From: Bifidobacterium pseudocatenulatum DSM 20438 = JCM 1200 = LMG 10505
GTDB taxonomy: Bacteria; Actinomycetota; Actinomycetes; Actinomycetales; Bifidobacteriaceae
Reading direction: 5' to 3'
Length of the DNA: 64,000 nucleotides
Assembly (NCBI RefSeq): GCF_001025215.1
Contig: NZ_AP012330.1
Span: forward strand, 744,001-808,000
How positions within the stretch are numbered: the stretch's first letter is position 1; every line of letters starts with the position of its first letter. The notes under the pieces were generated by a model. The model ran no database searches. It was not told the origin of the DNA and saw only the letters and a list, made by a program, of their open reading frames with translations. This document shows, in pieces, positions 35,347 through 45,419 of the stretch. A program made the position numbers and the translations under genes.

Positions 35347-36783
35347 TTACTTGATGGCGTTCAGCCACTGTTCCTTGGTGGCCTTCTCGGATTCGAGCTT
35401 GGCCTTCTTCTTCGGATCGGATTCCGCGGCGATCTTCTGATCAAGCTCAGCGAGCTGAGCGTTGAGCTGTTCTTCGAAGGAGGACTTGCGGGCGTCGGCT
35501 TCCGGATCGGACTGCTTCCAAGCGGCATCCTCAATGGCCTTGATCTGCTTGTCTACAGCATCGAGACGGCCTTCGATGCGGCGCACTTCGTCACGCGGCA
35601 CGTAACCGATCTGGTCCCACTCCTCCTGAATGGCGGCGAGAGCCTGACGGGCCTGCTTGGCCTCTTCTTCGCTTTTGACGGGAACCAGCGCCTCGGCCTT
35701 GACCAGCAGCTCTTCCTTCTTGGCAAGATTTTCCTTCTCGGAGGAGCTGATCTGGTCACGATCGGCCTGACGTGCGTTGAAGAAGGTGTCTGCGGCGGCG
35801 CGGAAACGCTCCCACATGGCATCATCGTCACGACGACCGGCACGACCGGCCTTCTTCCAACGATCCATCAGCTCGGTGAACTTGCGGGAGGTTTCAACCC
35901 AAGCGGTGGAATCCTGCAGCGCCTCGGCCTCGGCGATGATGGCTTCCTTGGTGGACTTGGCGGAATTACGCTCTTCGTCACGGTTCTGCACCCACTTGCG
36001 GCGGGCGAAATTGAACTTGGTGCGGGCCGCGGAGAAACGAGCCCACAGGGCGTCCGCATCTTCCTTGTCGATGCGGACGTTGTTGCGCTGATGCTCCTGC
36101 CACTGCTGGAAGAGCGAACGGAACTTGTCTGCGGTGGAACGCCAGTTGGTGTTCTCGTCGAGGGAATCAGCCAGCGCCTCGGCCTTCTCCACAATGGCGG
36201 TGCGCTCCTCGACGGCCTTGGCGATAGCGGCCTTGCGTGCCTCGGTCAACGCGGTTTTCTTGGCTGCGCCTTCCTCCTTCAGCGCCTCGAACTGGGCCTT
36301 GAGAGCGGCCAGATCACCCACCACTGCCGGCTGTTCGGTTTCCGCGGACAGCGTCTTGATGGTCTCGTCGATTTCGCGGGACTTCACATTGTTGGACTTG
36401 AGCTTGTTCGCGAACAGGTCCAACTTGGCCTTCAAATCAAGGTAACGGCGGGCATACAGAGCCAGCGCCTCTTCCTTGGAGGCATCAGGGAACTGACCGA
36501 CCTCACGTTCTCCTTCGCCGTCCTTGACGAACACAGTACCATCGTCGGCGACACGGCCGAATGCTTCGGCGGTCTTCACATCGGCATCGGAGAAGCCGGT
36601 GGATGCGGCAGCCGGAGCGGTGTGCTGTGGAGCTTTCTTGGCGAAGGCCGCGGGGCTCGGAGCATGGGGCTTCATCGAAGCCGGGCTCGGAACGGCCGGT
36701 TTGCTGGCCTTGACTGCGGGCGTCGTTGCCTGCTCGGTGGTTTCATTGGTGTTCTCGGACGCGGTGACATTCTCGTCGGCCAT
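35347..36783 (-). CDS. DUF349-repeat protein
   Basis: A 478-residue, highly charged, helical protein. The first 110 residues are Ala/Pro/Thr-rich and probably disordered. From about 150 to 440 there are repeated DUF349 modules, each of about 70 residues with a conserved W..R..F..A...F......R core (for example WRSTADKFRSLFQQWQEHQR, WVETSRKFTELMDRWKKAGR and WERFRAAADTFFNAR). A coiled-coil tail ends in AIK. DUF349 proteins are common in actinobacteria; some are linked to the stress response or RNA binding, but the function is not established. The ATG at 36783 is preceded by AAAGGAG. It is divergent from hisS. Confidence 0.85.
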   Translation of the reverse strand: MADENVTASENTNETTEQATTPAVKASKPAVPSPASMKPHAPSPAAFAKKAPQHTAPAAASTGFSDADVKTAEAFGRVADDGTVFVKDGEGEREVGQFPDASKEEALALYARRYLDLKAKLDLFANKLKSNNVKSREIDETIKTLSAETEQPAVVGDLAALKAQFEALKEEGAAKKTALTEARKAAIAKAVEERTAIVEKAEALADSLDENTNWRSTADKFRSLFQQWQEHQRNNVRIDKEDADALWARFSAARTKFNFARRKWVQNRDEERNSAKSTKEAIIAEAEALQDSTAWVETSRKFTELMDRWKKAGRAGRRDDDAMWERFRAAADTFFNARQADRDQISSSEKENLAKKEELLVKAEALVPVKSEEEAKQARQALAAIQEEWDQIGYVPRDEVRRIEGRLDAVDKQIKAIEDAAWKQSDPEADARKSSFEEQLNAQLAELDQKIAAESDPKKKAKLESEKATKEQWLNAIK

Positions 36784-36899
36784 GGCCAGCTCCTTTAAGT
36801 AAGCTTCATGTAGTGCAGGGGATGCGGATCGTGCGAACGTGCTTTCAAAGCCTGAAAAACGCGCTGCATTTTCCGCAACCTCATTTATTATAGGGAATC

Positions 36900-38291
36900 G
36901 TGGCAAAAGGCGCATCTATTTCAGGATTTCCAGAGTGGCTCCCCTCTGAACGTGTTGTGGAGCAGCGTGTTATCGACACGCTCCGTGAAGTTTTCGAGCT
37001 CAATGGCTTCATTGGCATTGAAACTCGTGCTGTTGAGCAGGGTTCGAGTCTGCTCAAGAAGGGCGAAACCAGCAAGGAAATTTACCTGCTGAGCCGCCTT
37101 CAGGAGGTCGGTCATGAGTCCGACACTCCGATTGAGGACCGCCTTGGTCTGCACTTCGATTTGACTGTTCCGCTGAGCCGTTATGTGGTCGAACATTCCG
37201 GCGATTTGGCATTCCCTTTCAAGCGTTGGCAGATTCAAAAGGTCTGGCGTGGCGAACGCCCGCAGGAAGGTCGTTTCCGCGAGTTCGTGCAGGCCGATAT
37301 CGATGTGATCGGCAACGGTGATCTGCCCGATCATTACGAGGTCGAGCTGCCGCTGGTCATGGTATCGGCATTGGAACGTCTGCGTGAGTTCGGTTTGCCG
37401 AAGGCCACCGTGCATGCGAACAACCGTAAGCTTTCTGAAGGTTTCTACCGTGGTCTTGGCTTGACCGATGTCGAGGGCGTGCTCCGTGAGATCGATAAGC
37501 TCGACAAGATCGGTGCCGACGAAGTGGCCAAGTTGCTGGTCGAAGGCTGTGGAGCCGACGAGAATCAGGCACGTGCGTGCCTTGAGCTGGCTGAACTGAC
37601 CGCAGCTGACGGCGCTGAACTGTCCGGCAAGTTCGACACGCTGTGCGAGAAGCATGGCATTGCCAATGATTCCGAGGCGTACGTGCTCGCACGTCAGGGT
37701 CTTGACACGTTGGCGATGATTGTTGACGAGGCCGCTCGTATTCGCCCGGGATCCGTGATCGCTGATTTGAAGATCGCGCGTGGTCTGGATTACTACACCG
37801 GTTCCGTGTATGAGACGTTCCTTGACGGTGCTGCGGCTCTTGGTTCCATCTGTTCCGGCGGTCGTTACGACAATCTCGCATCGCAGGGCAATAGGAAGTA
37901 TCCGGGCGTGGGCCTGTCCATTGGCCTGTCCCGTCTCGTTTCATACATGCTGCACACCGCCGGTGCCCATGCGAATCGCGTGTCTCCGGCTTCCGTGCTC
38001 GTGGCCGTGTGGAACGAGGAGGACCGTTCCGCTTCCAACCAAATCGCCAATCAGCTGCGCGCCCGTGGCATTGCGGCAGATGTGGCTCCGACCGCAGCCA
38101 AGCTTGGCAAGCAGATCAAGTACGCAGACAAGCTCGGCATCCCATACGTGTGGTTCCCCGCGGACAAGTCCGCGCAGGACGCTTCGGACGAAGTCAAGAA
38201 CATCATCACGGGCGACCAGCAGCCGGCCAACGCACAGTCTTGGGAGCCGGATACTGTGTATGCCCAGCAAACCGTTACCGTAGAAGCCTGA
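36900..38291 (+). CDS. hisS: Histidine--tRNA ligase
   Basis: A 463-residue class II aminoacyl-tRNA synthetase. Motif 1 region near residue 20 (ERVVEQRVIDTLREVFELNGF), motif 2 with FKRWQIQKVWRGERPQEGRFREFVQADID near 101, and the histidine-binding ARGLDYYTGSVYE near 290. The C-terminal anticodon-binding domain occupies about 350-440. The start codon is GTG at 36900, behind AGGGA; the encoded MAKGASISGFPEWLPSE matches the family start in actinobacteria. It is 44 bases upstream of aspS, and the two are often adjacent and co-transcribed. Confidence 0.96.
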   Translation: MAKGASISGFPEWLPSERVVEQRVIDTLREVFELNGFIGIETRAVEQGSSLLKKGETSKEIYLLSRLQEVGHESDTPIEDRLGLHFDLTVPLSRYVVEHSGDLAFPFKRWQIQKVWRGERPQEGRFREFVQADIDVIGNGDLPDHYEVELPLVMVSALERLREFGLPKATVHANNRKLSEGFYRGLGLTDVEGVLREIDKLDKIGADEVAKLLVEGCGADENQARACLELAELTAADGAELSGKFDTLCEKHGIANDSEAYVLARQGLDTLAMIVDEAARIRPGSVIADLKIARGLDYYTGSVYETFLDGAAALGSICSGGRYDNLASQGNRKYPGVGLSIGLSRLVSYMLHTAGAHANRVSPASVLVAVWNEEDRSASNQIANQLRARGIAADVAPTAAKLGKQIKYADKLGIPYVWFPADKSAQDASDEVKNIITGDQQPANAQSWEPDTVYAQQTVTVEA

Positions 38292-38335
38292 AATCGCAAG
38301 ACTTCAATCATTAGAGAACAAGGAATAGGGGAAGC

Positions 38336-40135
38336 ATGAGCCAGACGGCTTATAGAACACATCATGCAACCGAAGTGACCGAGGAACTCGTCGGTCAGAA
38401 GGTGACGCTCTCCGGTTGGGTCGATCGTCGTCGTGACCACGGTGGCGTGGCCTTCATCGATCTTCGTGACAACACCGGTCTTGTGCAGGTAGTTATCTAC
38501 GACGAAGACATGGCACGTCCGCTGCGCTCCGAGTTTGTGATTCAGGTGGTGGGCGAGGTCCGCCTGCGTCCGGACGGTAACGAGAATGATCATCTGGCCA
38601 CCGGCAAGATCGAGGTTGTGGCGGAAAACATCGAGGTGCTCGCCAAGTCTGACGCGCTGCCGTTCCAGGTGTCCACCGCGTTGGAAAACGAGTCCGAGAA
38701 CAAGCTGCCGGGCGAGGAAGTTCGCCTCAAGTACCGTTATCTCGACCTGCGCCGCCCGTCCATGCAGCGCAATCTGAAGCTGCGTTCCCAGATGTCGAAG
38801 GCTGCTCGCCACGCTCTGGAAGAGATGGGCTTCGAAGAGGTCGAAACCCCGACCATGATCAAGTCCACTCCGGAAGGCGCTCGCGATTTTGTGGTGCCGG
38901 CCCGCTTGGTGCCAGGTTCTTGGTACGCGTTGCCGCAGTCCCCGCAGCTTCTCAAGCAGCTGCTGATGGTTTCCGGCGTGGAACGCTACTACCAGCTGGC
39001 CCGCTGCTACCGTGACGAGGATTTCCGTGCAGATCGTCAGCCGGAGTTCACCCAGCTCGATATGGAAATGGCGTTCGTGGATCAGGAAGACGTGATGGCC
39101 ATGGCCGAAAAGGTCATCGCCGCCATCTGGAAGTCCGCAGGCTATGAGATCCAGCTGCCGATTCAGCGCATCACTTGGCAGGAAGCCATGGATAAGTACG
39201 GCTCCGACAAGCCGGATCTGCGTTTCGGCAACCCGCTGATCGAGCTGACCGACTACTTCAAGAACACTCCGTTCCGCGTGTTCCAGGCTCCGTACGTTGG
39301 TGCGGTGCTCTTCAAGGGTGGCGCGGCCACGCCTCGCCGCCAGTTCGACGCTTGGCAGGATTGGGCCAAGCAGCGTGGCGCCAAGGGCCTCGCCTACGTG
39401 GTGTTCGCTGAGAACGGCGAGCTCAAGGGACCTGTTGCCAAGAACCTGTCTGAAGAGGAGCGCGCTGGCCTGAAGGAAGCCGTTGGGGCAGAAGACGGCG
39501 ATGCCGTGTTCTTCGCAGCAGGCCGTCGCACCTCCGCTCAGGAGCTGCTGGGTGCCGTGCGTGTGGAACTGGCCGATCGCGCCGGTCTGCTCAAGCCGGA
39601 CGACTTCGCTTTCACTTGGGTTGTGGACTTCCCGCTGTTCAAGCCCACCGACGATCCGGATGACGACGATGTGGCAGTCGGCCACTCCAAGTGGACCTCC
39701 ATGCACCATCCGTTCACCATGCCGTCCAAGGATTGGATCGACACCTTCGACAAGGATCCGGAGCACGCCATGTCTGATTCCTACGACATCGTGTGCAACG
39801 GTAACGAAATGGGCGGCGGTTCCGTGCGTATCCACCGTGATGACATTCAGGATCGTGTGCTCGATGTGCTCGGCATCACTCCTGAAGAGGCTGCCGACAA
39901 GTTCGGCTTCCTGCTTGAAGCCTTCAAGTACGGCGCTCCGCCGCACGCTGGCATCGCTCTCGGTTGGGATCGTACCGCCGCCATCCTGGCTGGCGCCGAC
40001 TCCATCCGCGACGTCATCGCCTTCCCGAAGGCTGGCGGCGGTCGTGATCCGCTGACCGGCGCCCCGGCTCCGATTTCCGACGAACAGCGTGCGGAAACCG
40101 GCGTTGATTATGATCCGGAAGAAGACGAAGACTGA
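38336..40135 (+). CDS. aspS: Aspartate--tRNA ligase
   Basis: A 599-residue class IIb synthetase. N-terminal OB-fold anticodon domain (about 18-105: [23 protein letters not shown]), catalytic core with motif 2 ([20 protein letters not shown] near 223), the bacterial GAD insertion (about 310-410) and motif 3 ([13 protein letters not shown] near 540). In actinobacteria lacking asparaginyl-tRNA synthetase or using GatCAB, such enzymes can be non-discriminating; the sequence alone does not decide. The ATG follows AGGGGAAGC. It ends at a terminator. Confidence 0.96.
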   Translation: MSQTAYRTHHATEVTEELVGQKVTLSGWVDRRRDHGGVAFIDLRDNTGLVQVVIYDEDMARPLRSEFVIQVVGEVRLRPDGNENDHLATGKIEVVAENIEVLAKSDALPFQVSTALENESENKLPGEEVRLKYRYLDLRRPSMQRNLKLRSQMSKAARHALEEMGFEEVETPTMIKSTPEGARDFVVPARLVPGSWYALPQSPQLLKQLLMVSGVERYYQLARCYRDEDFRADRQPEFTQLDMEMAFVDQEDVMAMAEKVIAAIWKSAGYEIQLPIQRITWQEAMDKYGSDKPDLRFGNPLIELTDYFKNTPFRVFQAPYVGAVLFKGGAATPRRQFDAWQDWAKQRGAKGLAYVVFAENGELKGPVAKNLSEEERAGLKEAVGAEDGDAVFFAAGRRTSAQELLGAVRVELADRAGLLKPDDFAFTWVVDFPLFKPTDDPDDDDVAVGHSKWTSMHHPFTMPSKDWIDTFDKDPEHAMSDSYDIVCNGNEMGGGSVRIHRDDIQDRVLDVLGITPEEAADKFGFLLEAFKYGAPPHAGIALGWDRTAAILAGADSIRDVIAFPKAGGGRDPLTGAPAPISDEQRAETGVDYDPEEDED

Positions 40136-40155
40136 TAGTGTTTTCGCTTTGAGAT

Positions 40156-40204
40156 AACAGGCTGTCTTTGCATGAGAGACCGTGCAAGGACAGCCTGTTT
40201 TTAT
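40156..40204 (+). terminator. Terminator of hisS-aspS
   Basis: An 11-bp perfect stem (40156-40166 with 40189-40199), further paired inside, is followed by a T-rich TTTTTATTG tract. Confidence 0.88.
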
Positions 40205-40293
40205 TGTTTACGTTGTCTATTTTCTCTTGCTGCCGGTATGGTGGAGCAAAGATGAGTATCTGAAATATTATGAGAAAGAACTGAATCTGTAGT

Positions 40294-41847
40294 ATGAATT
40301 TGAAGCAATCGTTGGAAAAACATGATTTTCATGGTGTCTGGATGCGACTTCTCGCGTTGGCGATGATACTGATTGTGGCAGTGAGTGCACTCATCGCATC
40401 CCCAGTTAGTGCTAACGCCGCCGAAATCGGAGATCCCTCCGCAGTCAAGGGCAAAACCTACGCGGTCGGCACCGATACCACATTCGCACCGTTCGAATAT
40501 CGCGAGAACGGCAAGATGACCGGTATCGATATGGAACTGATCCGTGCCATCGCCCAAGAAGAAGGATTCGAAGTCACCATCCAATCATTGGGTTTCAATG
40601 CAGCATTGCAGGCTTTGAGCTCCAATCAGGTGGATGTGGTGATCGCAGGCATGTCAATCACCGACGAACGCAAGGCGACCTACGATTTTTCCAATCCTTA
40701 CTTCCAGTCCGGTATCCAGATGGCCATCGCTGAAAACAACGATAGTATTACCAGCTACAAGGATCTTGACGGTAAGACCGTTGTCGCGAAAACCGGATCG
40801 GAAGGCGAATCCTACGCCAAACAGCATGCAAGCGAATACGGCTATACCGTGACTTCCGTGGACCAGTCATCAACCATGTACGAGATGGTCAAATCCGGCA
40901 ATGCGGATGCCGTGTTCGACGACTATCCGGTGCTTGCCTACGGTGTTTCCCAAAACAACGGTTTGAAGATCGTGACTCCGAAGGTGCCGCATGGTGAATA
41001 CGGCATGGCCGTGAACAAAGGCAAGAACGCCGATCTGCTGGCCGCCATCGACGATGGTCTGAACAAGCTCATCGCTTCGGGCGAGTATGAGACGATTGTC
41101 GCACAGTATTTGGGTGCCGATGGCGCGAAGGAACAGGTCGAGGCGATTTCCGGCAAGGTCACCGACAACGGTGCCGACGGTGAGGCGCAGAAGAAGGTCG
41201 GTTTCTTTGGTCTGGTCAAACAGTCGATGCCGGCTTTGCTGACTGGTCTGAAGAACACGCTGTTGATCACGTTGCTGTCGTTTGTGATCGCACTGGCGTT
41301 GGGTGTTGCTTTCGGCTTGATGAAAGTATCGGAGAACAAGATTCTGAGAGGCGTGTCCAAGGTTTATATCGCAGTGTTCCGCGGCACTCCGATTCTGGTG
41401 TGGGCGTTCTTCTTCTATTTCGGTGTGCCGCAGCTTATCGGACACAGTGTGAACATTTGGGTTGCAGGTGCGTTGACGTTGTCGCTCAATTCCGGCGCAT
41501 ATCTGGCGGAGATCGTGCGTGGCGCCGTGCAGTCCGTTGACTCTGGTCAGATGGAGGGAGCACGATCGCTTGGCCTCAACCATCATCAGGCCATGGCGCG
41601 CGTGATCATGCCTCAGGCCACTGCAATCGCCATGCCGTCGATCATCAACCAGCTGGTCATTATGATCAAAGATTCCTCGCTGCTGCTGGCCATCGGCTTT
41701 GGTGAATTGCTGTATCAGGCGCAGCAATTGTATGCGGCGAACTTCCGCGTCACCGAAACGTTGCTGATCGTCGGTGTGATGTACTTCGTGGCCATCACCA
41801 TCCTCACATGGCTGGCCAATATCGTTGACAGGAAGGTGAATCGATGA
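40294..41847 (+). CDS. Amino-acid ABC transporter, fused substrate-binding and permease protein
   Basis: A 517-residue fusion. Residues 1-45 are a signal peptide or anchor ([22 protein letters not shown]). Residues about 52-290 are a family-3 periplasmic binding domain ([28 protein letters not shown]). Residues about 305-515 are a permease of the HisM/GlnP family with the EAA-like loop ([23 protein letters not shown] near 426). One polypeptide tethers the binding protein to the channel, as in Lactococcus GlnP or Helicobacter fusions. Likely substrates are glutamine, glutamate or other polar amino acids. The downstream ATPase start overlaps its stop (ATGA). Confidence 0.9.
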   Translation: MNLKQSLEKHDFHGVWMRLLALAMILIVAVSALIASPVSANAAEIGDPSAVKGKTYAVGTDTTFAPFEYRENGKMTGIDMELIRAIAQEEGFEVTIQSLGFNAALQALSSNQVDVVIAGMSITDERKATYDFSNPYFQSGIQMAIAENNDSITSYKDLDGKTVVAKTGSEGESYAKQHASEYGYTVTSVDQSSTMYEMVKSGNADAVFDDYPVLAYGVSQNNGLKIVTPKVPHGEYGMAVNKGKNADLLAAIDDGLNKLIASGEYETIVAQYLGADGAKEQVEAISGKVTDNGADGEAQKKVGFFGLVKQSMPALLTGLKNTLLITLLSFVIALALGVAFGLMKVSENKILRGVSKVYIAVFRGTPILVWAFFFYFGVPQLIGHSVNIWVAGALTLSLNSGAYLAEIVRGAVQSVDSGQMEGARSLGLNHHQAMARVIMPQATAIAMPSIINQLVIMIKDSSLLLAIGFGELLYQAQQLYAANFRVTETLLIVGVMYFVAITILTWLANIVDRKVNR

Positions 41848-42608
41848 GCGAGAACTGCAATCACGGCAACAATGATGGCGAAGTGATCATCGACGTCAAG
41901 AATCTGCATAAAAACTATGGTCATATGGAAGTCATCAAAGGCGTCGATCTTACGGTACGCAAGGGCGAGGTGATCTGTATCATCGGACCGTCTGGTGCCG
42001 GCAAATCCACCATGTTGCGTTGCCTGAACGGACTTGAACAGGCATCCAGCGGCCAGATCGTGGTCAACGGTCATGATCTGGGTGATCCGCATGTGAACAT
42101 CGACCAGGTTCGAGAGCAGGTTGGCATGGTGTTCCAGCATTTCAACCTGTTCAACAACATGAGCGTGATTGACAACATCACGCTTGCGCCGAAACTGGTG
42201 CACAAGGAAACCGACGAGCAGGCGCGTGAACATGCGATGGCATTGCTGAAAACCGTGGGATTGGCCGAAAAGGCCGATGTCATGCCTCGCTCGTTGTCTG
42301 GCGGTCAAAAGCAGCGTGTTGCCATCGCACGATCCTTGGCCATGCGTCCGAAGGTCATGCTGTTCGACGAGGCCACGTCGGCGCTTGACCCGGAGATGGT
42401 CGGTGATGTGCTCGAAGTCATTCGTGAGCTGGCCGAAGACGGCATGACCATGGTGCTGGTGACCCACGAGATGGGTTTCGCCCGCGAAGTGGCCACCCGC
42501 GTGATCTTCACCGACGCCGGCGTGATCGAGGAGGAAGGCACTCCGGACGAGATCTTCAACCATCCAAAGAGCGAACGATTGAAGACGTTCCTTTCCAAAG
42601 TGCTCTGA
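41844..42608 (+). CDS. Amino-acid ABC transporter ATP-binding protein (GlnQ-like)
   Basis: A 254-residue PAAT-family ATPase. Walker A GPSGAGKS near residue 50, Q-loop MVFQHFNLF near 95, signature [12 protein letters not shown] near 151, Walker [15 protein letters not shown] near 171 and the H-loop THEMG near 206. It energises the fused transporter just upstream; the ATG overlaps that stop by four bases. The N-terminus [13 protein letters not shown] is His/Asn-rich and not part of the fold. Confidence 0.93.
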   Translation: MSENCNHGNNDGEVIIDVKNLHKNYGHMEVIKGVDLTVRKGEVICIIGPSGAGKSTMLRCLNGLEQASSGQIVVNGHDLGDPHVNIDQVREQVGMVFQHFNLFNNMSVIDNITLAPKLVHKETDEQAREHAMALLKTVGLAEKADVMPRSLSGGQKQRVAIARSLAMRPKVMLFDEATSALDPEMVGDVLEVIRELAEDGMTMVLVTHEMGFAREVATRVIFTDAGVIEEEGTPDEIFNHPKSERLKTFLSKVL

Positions 42609-42784
42609 GTGCTCTCTTGGCCCCGGCGATTGCTTAATCGCTGATCGCGGATGAAATGCTGCGATCGTGTGACGGATGGTCATACGAATCTGCATGTAAA
42701 AGACAGGCGAATGTAGGGTGAAATTCATCTTGCGTTCGCCTGTTCGGCTCTTTCTCGTTGCTTGGCGTTCCTACGTTGGTATGC

Positions 42785-42919
42785 ATGAGCATTGGTGATA
42801 CATGGCGTCGCGTTGTGGATGGTTTCAAATCCAAGGTGCCCGAACGAGTGGTGTTCGGTGCGGTGGTTGTATTGTTCGTAATAGCGGTGCTGGCTATCGA
42901 ATTGCCACGATGGTGGTAG
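42785..42919 (+). CDS. Possible small membrane protein of 44 residues
   Basis: The frame starts MSIGDTWRRVVDGFK, is followed by a basic turn (SKVPER) and one strongly hydrophobic helix (VVFGAVVVLFVIAVLAIEL, residues 22-40), and ends PRWW. A positive N-terminal segment with a single helix is the pattern of small regulatory membrane proteins. There is no good ribosome-binding site, and no homology is known to me. It sits between two amino-acid ABC operons on the same strand, so a transporter-modulating role is a thought only. Confidence 0.45.
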   Translation: MSIGDTWRRVVDGFKSKVPERVVFGAVVVLFVIAVLAIELPRWW

Positions 42920-43047
42920 CTGCCACGTACGGCGCTCAAGATATCGGTATTGCGGTCGATAACGCGCTATGATGCATTTTGGGACAACGTTGTCTCATAT
43001 TTCGAGCACGTCAGGGGGTGGTGACGGCCGCGGAAACATGGCTTTCA

Positions 43048-43053
43048 TATACT
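43048..43053 (+). promoter_or_regulatory. -10 box TATACT placed for a leaderless gluA transcript
   Basis: TATACT ends six bases before the gluA ATG at 43060, so transcription would start at or next to the start codon. No ribosome-binding site is visible before the ATG, which fits a leaderless message. No good -35 is seen at 16-18 bases. Confidence 0.45.
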
Positions 43054-43059
43054 ATCCGT

Positions 43060-43857
43060 ATGACAGATATCAAAGAAACGCAAGAGACGCGCCCGATCAT
43101 GCCGGGTACGGAAGACAGCGACCGCCCGCTGGTCGAATTGACCCACGTTGAAAAGCACTACGGTGACTTGCATGTGCTCAAGGACATCAACCTCACCGTC
43201 AAGAAGGGCGAGGTGCTGGTCATCGTCGGTCCATCCGGTTCCGGCAAGTCCACGATGTGCCGCACCATCAACCGTTTGGAAACCATTGATTCCGGTGATA
43301 TTCGCATTGATGGCAAGCCATTGCCCCAGGAAGGCAAGGAGCTCGCCAGCCTGCGTGCCGAGGTCGGCATGGTGTTCCAGTCGTTCAACCTGTTCGCCAA
43401 CAAGACCATTCTTGAGAATGTGACGCTTGCGCCGATCAAGGTGCGCCACATGGATAAGAAGGCGGCCGAGGATCTCGCCATGGACCTGCTCTCCCGAGTG
43501 GGAGTGGCTTCGCAGGCTTCCAAGATGCCATCGCAGCTTTCCGGCGGTCAGCAGCAGCGTGTCGCCATCGCCCGAGCGCTTGCCATGCAGCCGAAGGTCA
43601 TGTTGTTCGACGAACCGACGTCCGCACTTGATCCGGAAATGGTCAATGAAGTGCTTGACGTCATGGTGGAGCTGGCTCACGAAGGCATGACCATGCTGTG
43701 CGTGACCCACGAAATGGGCTTCGCGCGCAAGGTGGCCGACAAGGTCGTGTTCATGTCCGACGGCCAGATTCTTGAGCAGAGCACGCCGGAGGACTTCTTT
43801 GAAAATCCGAAGACCGATCGTGCCAAGGACTTCCTGTCGAAGATTCTCACCCACTGA
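43060..43857 (+). CDS. gluA: Glutamate ABC transporter ATP-binding protein
   Basis: A 265-residue ATPase of the polar amino-acid uptake family. Walker A GPSGSGKS near residue 63, Q-loop MVFQSFNLF near 107, signature [12 protein letters not shown] near 163, Walker [15 protein letters not shown] near 184, and H-loop THEMG near 218. It heads gluABCD, matching the order known from Corynebacterium glutamicum. A 25-residue hydrophilic leader precedes the fold. The ATG at 43060 is chosen from homology; it lacks a ribosome-binding site, and an alternative ATG at 43099 is possible. Confidence 0.9.
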   Translation: MTDIKETQETRPIMPGTEDSDRPLVELTHVEKHYGDLHVLKDINLTVKKGEVLVIVGPSGSGKSTMCRTINRLETIDSGDIRIDGKPLPQEGKELASLRAEVGMVFQSFNLFANKTILENVTLAPIKVRHMDKKAAEDLAMDLLSRVGVASQASKMPSQLSGGQQQRVAIARALAMQPKVMLFDEPTSALDPEMVNEVLDVMVELAHEGMTMLCVTHEMGFARKVADKVVFMSDGQILEQSTPEDFFENPKTDRAKDFLSKILTH

Positions 43858-43896
43858 AATGACTGACGGGAATAAGACAGAAGAAGGATTTTCGAT

Positions 43897-44736
43897 ATGA
43901 GACTTTCTATGAGGGCGAAGCGTATGCTACGCAGGGTTATAGCGACCTTCTGCGCATGCGCATGCGTGTTCGCAGTGTCCGCCTGTGGCGCGGACGACGC
44001 CGATGGCAAGATTCGCGTCGGTATCAAGTTCGACCAGCCTGGTTTGGGATTCAAGAAGTCCGGCACCTATGTCGGCTTCGATGTGGATGTGGCCAAGTAC
44101 ATCGCCAAGAAACTCGGCTATTCCGAAGACCAGATCGTATGGAAGGAGGCACCGTCGAAGCAGCGTGAGGCCATGCTGCAGAATGGCGATGTCGATTTCA
44201 TCGTCGCCACGTATTCCATCACCGACGAACGTAAGAAGGTTGTCTCCTTCGCTGGACCGTACTTCGTTGCGGGTCAGGATCTGCTCGTGCGTAAGGACGA
44301 AACCTCCATCAATGGTCCGGAGGATCTTAATGGCAAGCGTCTGTGCTCCGTAACCGGTTCCACTTCCGCGGTCACCGTCAAGGAGAAGTTCGCCAACGAA
44401 GTGCAGCTCATGGAGCAGCCTGGTTACGCGGAGTGCGCTACCGCACTGTTCTCTGGCATTGTTGATGCGGTGACCACCGACGACATTATTTTGGCTGGTC
44501 TTGCCTCCGCGTCCCGCGGCCGTCTGCGCGTGGTCGGCAAGCCGTTCACCCAGGAGTATTACGGCGTCGGCATCAAGAAGGGCGATACGAAGCTGGCCAC
44601 CCAGATCAACAACGCCATCGCCGATATGATCCAGGATGGTTCTTGGCAGCGTGCCATTTCCGACAACACGAAGGGCACCGCATACACGCCGAACGCGAAG
44701 TACAATCCGCCGGAGCCGACTGAGGGGGAGAGATAA
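43897..44736 (+). CDS. gluB: Glutamate-binding lipoprotein
   Basis: A 279-residue family-3 substrate-binding protein. Basic n-region, hydrophobic core and lipobox VSAC with lipidated Cys30. The binding domain (about 37-265) carries the family signature GFDVDVAKYIAKKLG near 60 and the conserved FIVATYSITDERKKVVSFAGPYF near 101. It delivers glutamate, or a related amino acid, to GluC/GluD. GAAGGA precedes the ATG. It is 39 bases after gluA; its stop TAA overlaps the gluC ATG by one base. Confidence 0.93.
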   Translation: MRLSMRAKRMLRRVIATFCACACVFAVSACGADDADGKIRVGIKFDQPGLGFKKSGTYVGFDVDVAKYIAKKLGYSEDQIVWKEAPSKQREAMLQNGDVDFIVATYSITDERKKVVSFAGPYFVAGQDLLVRKDETSINGPEDLNGKRLCSVTGSTSAVTVKEKFANEVQLMEQPGYAECATALFSGIVDAVTTDDIILAGLASASRGRLRVVGKPFTQEYYGVGIKKGDTKLATQINNAIADMIQDGSWQRAISDNTKGTAYTPNAKYNPPEPTEGER

Positions 44737-45413
44737 TGGAAGCGTTCATCTCATTGTTCAGCCAGTACAATGTGCCGGCTGCGTTCTTGGTGAACATTGA
44801 ACTGACCCTGTGGTCGGCGTTGTTCTCCACGATTCTTGGCGTCATCCTCGTGATGATGCGCATCTCGCCGGTCGCGTCGCTGCGTATGGTCTCGGGTGCT
44901 TACGTCGAGCTGTTCAAGAACCTGCCGTTGACCATCATCATGGTGTTCATGGTGCTGGGTGCCTACGCGCAGCTGAAGCTCAGCTTCTCCGACACGTTCG
45001 CCACCAACTTCTTCTGGCTTGCCGTCACCGGTTTGAGCCTGTATACGGCGGCCTTCGTGTGCGAATCGCTGCGATCCGGCATCAACACCGTGCCGCTTGG
45101 CCAGGCTGAAGCCTGCCGTGCGCTGGGATTGAACTTCATGCAGTCCGCCACCCAGATCATTCTGCCTCAGGCGTTCCGTGGCTCCGTGGCACCGCTGGGC
45201 AACACGTTGATCGCATTGCTGAAGAATTCCACGGTTGCGGCCGCGGCTTCCGTCGCCACCGAAACCTCGTCGTTGATGAGCGAAATGATCGAATACCGTT
45301 CCGACGTGATTGTTCCGATCTTCCTGATCTTCGCATTCGGTTATGTGATTCTGATCATTCCGATCGGCATGCTGACCACGTATCTGTCCAACAAGCTCGC
45401 GGTGAGGAGGTGA
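44736..45413 (+). CDS. gluC: Glutamate ABC transporter permease
   Basis: A 225-residue HisM/GlnP-type permease with about five membrane helices and the cytoplasmic coupling loop AEACRALGLNFMQSATQIILPQAFRG near residue 124. It pairs with GluD to form the channel. The start overlaps the gluB stop (TAATG), implying coupled translation. Confidence 0.93.
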   Translation: MEAFISLFSQYNVPAAFLVNIELTLWSALFSTILGVILVMMRISPVASLRMVSGAYVELFKNLPLTIIMVFMVLGAYAQLKLSFSDTFATNFFWLAVTGLSLYTAAFVCESLRSGINTVPLGQAEACRALGLNFMQSATQIILPQAFRGSVAPLGNTLIALLKNSTVAAAASVATETSSLMSEMIEYRSDVIVPIFLIFAFGYVILIIPIGMLTTYLSNKLAVRR

Positions 45414-45419
45414 CGCACC

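Larger units (their letters stand above)
42609..43059. other. 451-base gap between two amino-acid transporter operons
   Basis: No large gene is convincing here. It holds an 8-bp hairpin (42704-42711 with 42735-42742) that may end the upstream operon, a possible 44-residue small membrane protein (42785-42919), and the promoter region of gluA. A 101-codon minus-strand frame at 42634-42939 looks like a chance frame: it is rich in Ser, Thr, His and Asn and has no recognisable pattern. Confidence 0.6.

Noticed and set aside
35317..36798. 493-codon plus-strand frame opposite the DUF349 gene
   Set aside because: A Leu/Gly-rich shadow; the minus-strand frame has a ribosome-binding site and the DUF349 repeats.
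38051..39946. 631-codon minus-strand open frame opposite aspS and hisS
   Set aside because: Same explanation: a shadow of two strongly biased synthetase genes.
42634..42939. 101-codon minus-strand frame in the transporter gap
   Set aside because: Low-complexity composition without helix or domain pattern; the plus-strand small membrane frame is more protein-like.
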